In this document: one piece after another, positions 20,001 to 21,192 of the stretch
Layout: each line of letters starts with the position of its first letter
Position numbering within the stretch: position 1 is the first letter of the stretch
Source of the DNA: Saccoglossus kowalevskii
Lineage: Eukaryota; Hemichordata; Enteropneusta; Harrimaniidae
Reading direction: 5' to 3'
Assembly (NCBI RefSeq): GCF_000003605.2
Contig: NW_003155301.1
Span: 7,265-28,456 of the forward strand
Length of the DNA stretch: 21,192 bases
The notes under the pieces: generated by a model
The model's database searches: none
What the model saw: the letters and a program-made list of their open reading frames with translations, nothing else
Told to the model about the DNA's origin: nothing
Translations under genes and position numbers: made by a program

Positions 20001-21089
20001 ATATACAGTAAAAAAATACTCTGATCACTTGTTTTTACCTCAATATCAACATGGCGAAATAAAAAAAGTACCGGTACACAGAGACCGTGACATAAAGCTG
20101 CTTTGCGCTTGGTATATTAGCTGCCAAAGTAAGGTGAGCAAAAAATAAAAATAAAAAAGTTTACCTTCAATGCTGGCACTAATGGCTTTACCAATGTCTA
20201 TGAGATGATTAATAGACAGTGTCTGTACTCCAAGCATGTTGATTAATGGCATACTAATTGATGACAGTATCTTTGGATGTACATAGTAACGATTCAAGTG
20301 ATGATGCAATAGATCAGACGTGATAACTTCTCTTAATAAGGGATCTCTGGTTACTGCCAGTTCTGATGGTAATTTCCAAGCATACAAATCTGAGGAAACA
20401 AAAGTCTGTGTTCAAGTATGCTATAATAACCGCGGTGTTGGATCATTATTCTTCGGAAAAAAAAACCAAGGCAATTAATTGTACCAACTTTTGCTACGAT
20501 TGGCTAGAGCAATAACTTGCCTGGCACAAACTCTTCAATTTGCCGAAGACACAAGCTGATCGCATGATAAAAACATGGTTATATTGGTTGACACATTAAA
20601 TAGTATGATAAAAACAGTTTATGGGCCAATAAAATGACAGATAAGAACACAGCCTTTGGCCACTGTAAATGGCAGAAAAATTTGGTGAAAGTCAATAAAA
20701 ATCAGTGACTTTCACAATTTTGTAGCAGTAGGAATTTCCTTGGGGTTCTACAGTCCATGTCAGTGACTTTCACAAAATTTTGTTAGCAGTAGAAATTTCT
20801 TTCGGTCCTACAACTCATGTCAGTAAGATTTTTTTTGGGTCCTTCAACCCATGTCAAATCCTGACATGCAATCCTGAAATCACAAAATTTCAAGCTATGA
20901 AAATCAAATTGTTTACAGTAAATCAATACCTTCATCTGTTGATACATCAGCTGGTAGACAAGGAGAGGCTTTCAGCTGTTGTATAATCTGTTTAGCAACT
21001 GGTTTGAAAAATCCTAAGATTTCATCTTCTAGAGGAACATACTGCAAAAATTTACAAATTGCTTCCAGTTCAGAAAATTCAGGACGGTT
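7161..21089 (-). CDS. NO VEIN-like protein with C-terminal DUF3883 domain, 3' eleven exons (5' end outside the window)
   Basis: Eleven exons on the minus strand (high to low: 20930-21089, 20165-20389, 19002-19229, 18131-18312, 16965-17166, 16289-16440, 13423-14653, 12047-12679, 11068-11193, 8582-8737, 7161-8020) join in one frame of 1384 residues plus stop, with GT/AG at every junction. The first ~1000 residues resemble the middle of NO VEIN (NOV) and sacsin-like proteins: an early VPLEDEILGFFKP segment, the IIPVLRSDKWQ and ITNHGLKNPHSIPVHF motifs, then WKSFFIKLGV. A proline-rich and acidic linker follows, then the DUF3883 domain (about residues 1235-1375). In plant NOV a GHKL (Hsp90-type) ATPase domain lies further N-terminal; here that part would be beyond 21192. 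The function in animals is not established. It could be one of several paralogues. Confidence 0.85.
8582..8737 (-). CDS. NO VEIN-like gene linker exon (tenth in window)
   Basis: Acceptor GTTGTTGCAG, donor CAAG|GTACAG. It encodes SLKMWPPPAPLNATPSQAE, then a polar linker. The length is 156 nt, in the same phase as the previous exon and skippable in frame. It is predicted to be disordered. Confidence 0.8.
8820..9545. repeat. Composite repeat with a 157 bp-period tandem array (core 8935-9470)
   Basis: Copies of a unit beginning near GACTTGCGG start at 8958, 9115, 9272 and (altered) 9429, so the period is 157 bp and constant. Units share AACAAGAAGT, TATCACTTTTTACCAAAAA and GAAGATATCAT blocks; the first and last are partial. 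The array is flanked by GC-richer ends with related GCTCCGCT motifs (about 8858-8880 and 9505-9535), which suggests the whole 0.7 kb is one mobile or amplified element with internal tandem units. It lies in the intron between the ninth and tenth exons. Confidence 0.85.
9553..10199. repeat. Decayed tandem repeats of about 110-130 bp
   Basis: Recurring blocks ATATGCAAATTA, ATATGCATGAATTT, AACCAAAAATTAATCAGG and ACCAAGTTTCAATAAAATGTG appear in the same order near 9561, 9810, 9907 and 10033, much diverged. This looks like an old tandem array next to the younger 157 bp one. Confidence 0.55.
10200..10410 (+). mobile_element. MITE-like element, family 1, copy 1
   Basis: Inverted ends read TACTCTAAAATACTTTATTT at the left and, as the reverse complement, TACTGTAGAATACTTTATTT at the right. 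They extend further inward through (A/C)(C/G)CTTGGAATTAATTTT. An internal short inverted repeat flanks CATTCCTTCAG-like sequence. Ends fall at TA, consistent with a TA target duplication and a mariner-type parent. It has no coding capacity. Copies 2 and 3 are at 17233 and 19307 in the same orientation. Confidence 0.8.
10621..10890. repeat. Fold-back repeat, family 2, copy 1
   Basis: The first ~140 bp forms a near-palindrome: arms of about 44-52 bp (GAGGTTATTACGAGGATAC at 10629 against its reverse complement ending near 10752) around a loop of about 35 bp. A further ~130 bp (CATCATGGGAATG, then GGCAGCCAT) is also shared with the second copy at 16580, so the unit is longer than the hairpin alone. 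It does not encode protein. Confidence 0.8.
11068..11193 (-). CDS. NO VEIN-like gene linker exon (ninth in window)
   Basis: Acceptor GTTCTTGCAG, donor AAAG|GTAATG. It encodes an acidic stretch followed by LQSWPPKAPAFG. The length is 126 nt, entering and leaving in the same phase, so it could be skipped without changing frame. It shares the WPPxAP motif with the next exon. Confidence 0.82.
11194..12046 (-). other. Intron between the eighth and ninth exons
   Basis: This AT-rich intron has poly-T and poly-A runs and no exon or repeat that I can identify. Confidence 0.6.
12047..12679 (-). CDS. NO VEIN-like gene exon (eighth in window), ending in a proline-rich linker
   Basis: Acceptor TCTCATTCAG, donor CAAG|GTATGA. 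It encodes about 210 residues: a helical region (SKCIEKEYIPSLV, then KLQECNTALLLQTIRY, VDRLEAVYRLK and FYIVDDFTRDIYTHQEIRK), then NFLRMLIPFLQG. It closes with an acidic DPDLDPDD repeat and a poly-proline stretch. The length is 633 nt, a multiple of three. Confidence 0.88.
12680..13422 (-). other. Intron between the seventh and eighth exons
   Basis: This AT-rich intron contains a plus-strand open frame (13010-13234) of ordinary composition with no family match, which I treat as chance. No repeat is recognised. Confidence 0.55.
13423..14653 (-). CDS. NO VEIN-like gene, large exon (seventh in window)
   Basis: Acceptor ATTTCACAG, donor ACTC|GTAAGT. A single 1231 nt exon encodes about 410 residues, starting AHSPWAAVYKFWP and including LYALLADHVYYA, FPVVFIPDTP, YWSDPTGLFMKYAES, LREV-like helical segments and NKWVTSDDALYIGDDPHLE. 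This helical, leucine-rich middle region with YWSDPTG is typical of NOV-like proteins. The exon is much longer than its neighbours, which could reflect fused ancestral exons. It ends with a basic run (RNRNARKHKTR). Confidence 0.88.
14820..15180. other. GC-richer block of unknown origin inside an intron
   Basis: Base composition rises to roughly half G+C with many CpG steps, unlike the surrounding intron. CGCCGACTGACTAC is repeated at 15026-15039 and 15080-15093. On the plus strand a frame of about 83 codons (14855-15106) is open. On the minus strand a frame containing VTVLKYMQ, a stop, then THLLTTRGIVVNDHKFKYDD is open apart from that stop. It looks like a decayed coding or transposon fragment; no family is recognised. 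Confidence 0.4.
15400..16040. other. Possible retroelement-derived (LTR-like) remnant
   Basis: A 15-18 bp direct repeat (GAAGCCACTGTTTAA) occurs at about 15409-15423 and 15463-15477, followed by (GAATT)n at 15484-15505. Further along come a TATA-like tract near 15721 and an AATAAA at 15971-15976, then GGTGCCCTCTAGTGG near 16010. The order of TATA and polyadenylation signal resembles an LTR, but matching terminal repeats were not found. Low confidence. Confidence 0.25.
16289..16440 (-). CDS. NO VEIN-like gene exon (sixth in window)
   Basis: Acceptor CTTCACTCAG, donor ATT|GTAAGT. It encodes YDWVLLDSCYL, then WKSFFIKLGVLNSLAVKKE, matching the family pattern W-x2-FF-x2-LGV. It ends in phase 0. 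Confidence 0.87.
16580..16840. repeat. Fold-back repeat, family 2, copy 2
   Basis: It is the partner of the unit at 10621: the same AATATGAGGTTATT start, CAAAGTATGCACAAAGACAG arm, inverted GTACTGTCTGAGTGCATAC arm and the shared downstream ATCATGGGAATG and GGCAGCCAT blocks, in the same orientation. The loops differ, so the two insertions have diverged. Confidence 0.8.
16965..17166 (-). CDS. NO VEIN-like gene exon (fifth in window)
   Basis: Acceptor TCTTGTAG, donor CCAG|GTTAGG. It begins KKDRELLMQYLIYIKEE and contains ARIITNHGLKNPHSIPVHF, another NOV-family signature. It is in phase 0 after the preceding exon. Confidence 0.88.
17233..17420 (+). mobile_element. MITE-like element, family 1, copy 2
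   Basis: It has the same ends and interior as the element at 10200 (CTGTAAAATACTTTATTCTA at the left; AAATAAAGTATTTTACTGTA at the right), with the internal CTTTTTGGGTGTTTTATATG and TGAGTTGAATGTAAAATATAG blocks shared. It is slightly shorter, lacking the AATTAATTTTTGCTGAA segment near the left end. Confidence 0.82.
17593..17630 (-). pseudogene. Broken duplicate of the 3' end of the fourth exon
   Basis: Twenty bases from 17593 (TACCTGCCACTTGTCAGATC) are identical to 18129-18148, that is, the last 18 coding bases plus the donor start of the exon at 18131-18312. About 18 more bases match with changes. Read on the minus strand, an indel breaks the frame just before SDKWQ. It appears to be the remnant of a partial tandem duplication about 0.5 kb away. 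Confidence 0.65.
18131..18312 (-). CDS. NO VEIN-like gene exon (fourth in window)
   Basis: Acceptor TCTACCAG, donor CAG|GTAAGC. It encodes a helical segment ending EVIHNHIIPVLRSDKWQ, one of the clearest NOV-family signatures here. A broken copy of its last ~35 bases lies in the following intron at 17593-17630. Confidence 0.88.
19002..19229 (-). CDS. NO VEIN-like gene exon (third in window)
   Basis: Acceptor TGTGTGCAG, donor CAAA|GTAAGT. It encodes GNNITIGFVAKWLACL, then RIIPLSNGGFVSLSE and SVFFP. The motif with a conserved IIPLxxGxFVSL core is characteristic of NOV/sacsin-type proteins. The length is 228 nt, a multiple of three. Confidence 0.85.
19307..19497 (+). mobile_element. MITE-like element, family 1, copy 3
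   Basis: It is the third copy of the element at 10200, sharing AGAATTAATTTTTGCTGAAA, GTATGGAATTTATTTTCACT and the right end AATATTTTACAGTA. The left end has drifted (TAGTGAAATACTTTATTTTA). It has the same orientation as the other two and lies in the intron between the second and third exons of the window. Confidence 0.82.
19498..20164 (-). other. Intron sequence between the second and third exons, upstream of the MITE
   Basis: This is AT-rich with no exon, hairpin or repeat family recognised. The minus-strand frame continuing below 20165 is read-through of the exon past its donor. Confidence 0.5.
20165..20389 (-). CDS. NO VEIN-like gene exon (second in window)
   Basis: Acceptor TTTCCTCAG, donor G|GTAAAC. 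It encodes DLYAWKLPSELAV, then an α-helical stretch ending KAISASIEG. The length is 225 nt, a multiple of three, so skipping it would keep the frame. Confidence 0.85.
20685..20855. repeat. 60 bp tandem repeat with a perfect hairpin at its start
   Basis: GTGAAAGTCA (20685-20694) and TGACTTTCAC (20706-20715) are perfect 10 bp inverted arms around an 11 nt loop. From 20702 the unit TCAGTGACTTTCACAAATTTT...CATG repeats about every 59-60 bp (starts near 20702, 20760 and 20820), with the last copy truncated. It is in an intron. Confidence 0.7.
20930..21089 (-). CDS. NO VEIN-like gene, first exon in window
   Basis: The acceptor CTACCTAG lies above 21089 and the donor G|GTATTG below 20930. It encodes NRPEFSELEAICKF, then VPLEDEILGFFKP, a segment typical of the NOV middle region. 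It starts in phase 0 and ends with one base over. Upstream exons are outside the window. Confidence 0.85.
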
Positions 21090-21192
21090 CTAGGTAGTAA
21101 ATAAAAATACATTATTTTTTAATGGTAAGTACTTGTATAGAGAAACAGAGTAATATGCGAGTTCATTAAATTACTGATCACCATGTTAAAGC

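Overview
The window is eukaryotic genomic DNA, almost certainly from an invertebrate animal. It is AT-rich (roughly two thirds A+T by eye), its genes are broken by many introns with GT/AG borders, and introns and spacer are full of short inverted-repeat elements, microsatellites and tandem repeats. The two protein families seen (LOTUS/OST-HTH repeats, and a NO VEIN-like protein with a C-terminal DUF3883 domain) fit a marine invertebrate such as a hemichordate, a cephalochordate or possibly a mollusc. The species cannot be fixed from the sequence alone.

Layout. (1) 51-2694, plus strand: a gene for a small basic protein with three LOTUS (OST-HTH) domains. I model four exons ending at a stop at 2694. 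The first exon carries an apparent +1 frame disruption in a lysine-rich, A-rich tract (1141-1175, with an A9 run). (2) 2695-7160: about 4.5 kb of spacer between two converging genes. It holds 3' UTR candidates, a TGAC-rich tract, a long A/T microsatellite, a (TA)12 run, and three CpG- or GC-richer patches; the one at 5760-5915 has a cluster of promoter-type motifs. (3) 7161-21089, minus strand: the last eleven exons (4155 coding nt, 1384 residues plus stop) of a large NO VEIN-like protein whose N-terminal part lies beyond the right edge. All eleven exons join in one open frame, which strongly supports the model. The C-terminal DUF3883 domain keeps the acidic and lysine residues expected of a restriction-endonuclease-like fold.

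The introns of the minus gene are a collection of repeats: three copies of one ~190-210 bp MITE-like element, two copies of a ~265 bp element with a fold-back head, a 157 bp-period tandem array, a decayed tandem region, a 60 bp tandem repeat with a hairpin, a duplicated fragment of an exon end, and a GC-richer block of unknown origin.

How the genes might work together is inference only. LOTUS domains are RNA-binding or helicase-binding modules best known in germline RNA granules. NO VEIN-like proteins are GHKL-ATPase-linked proteins of poorly known function, and DUF3883 also occurs in bacterial defence-type proteins. Their adjacency is worth testing but proves nothing. No RNA genes, CRISPR arrays or bacterial-type operons are visible.
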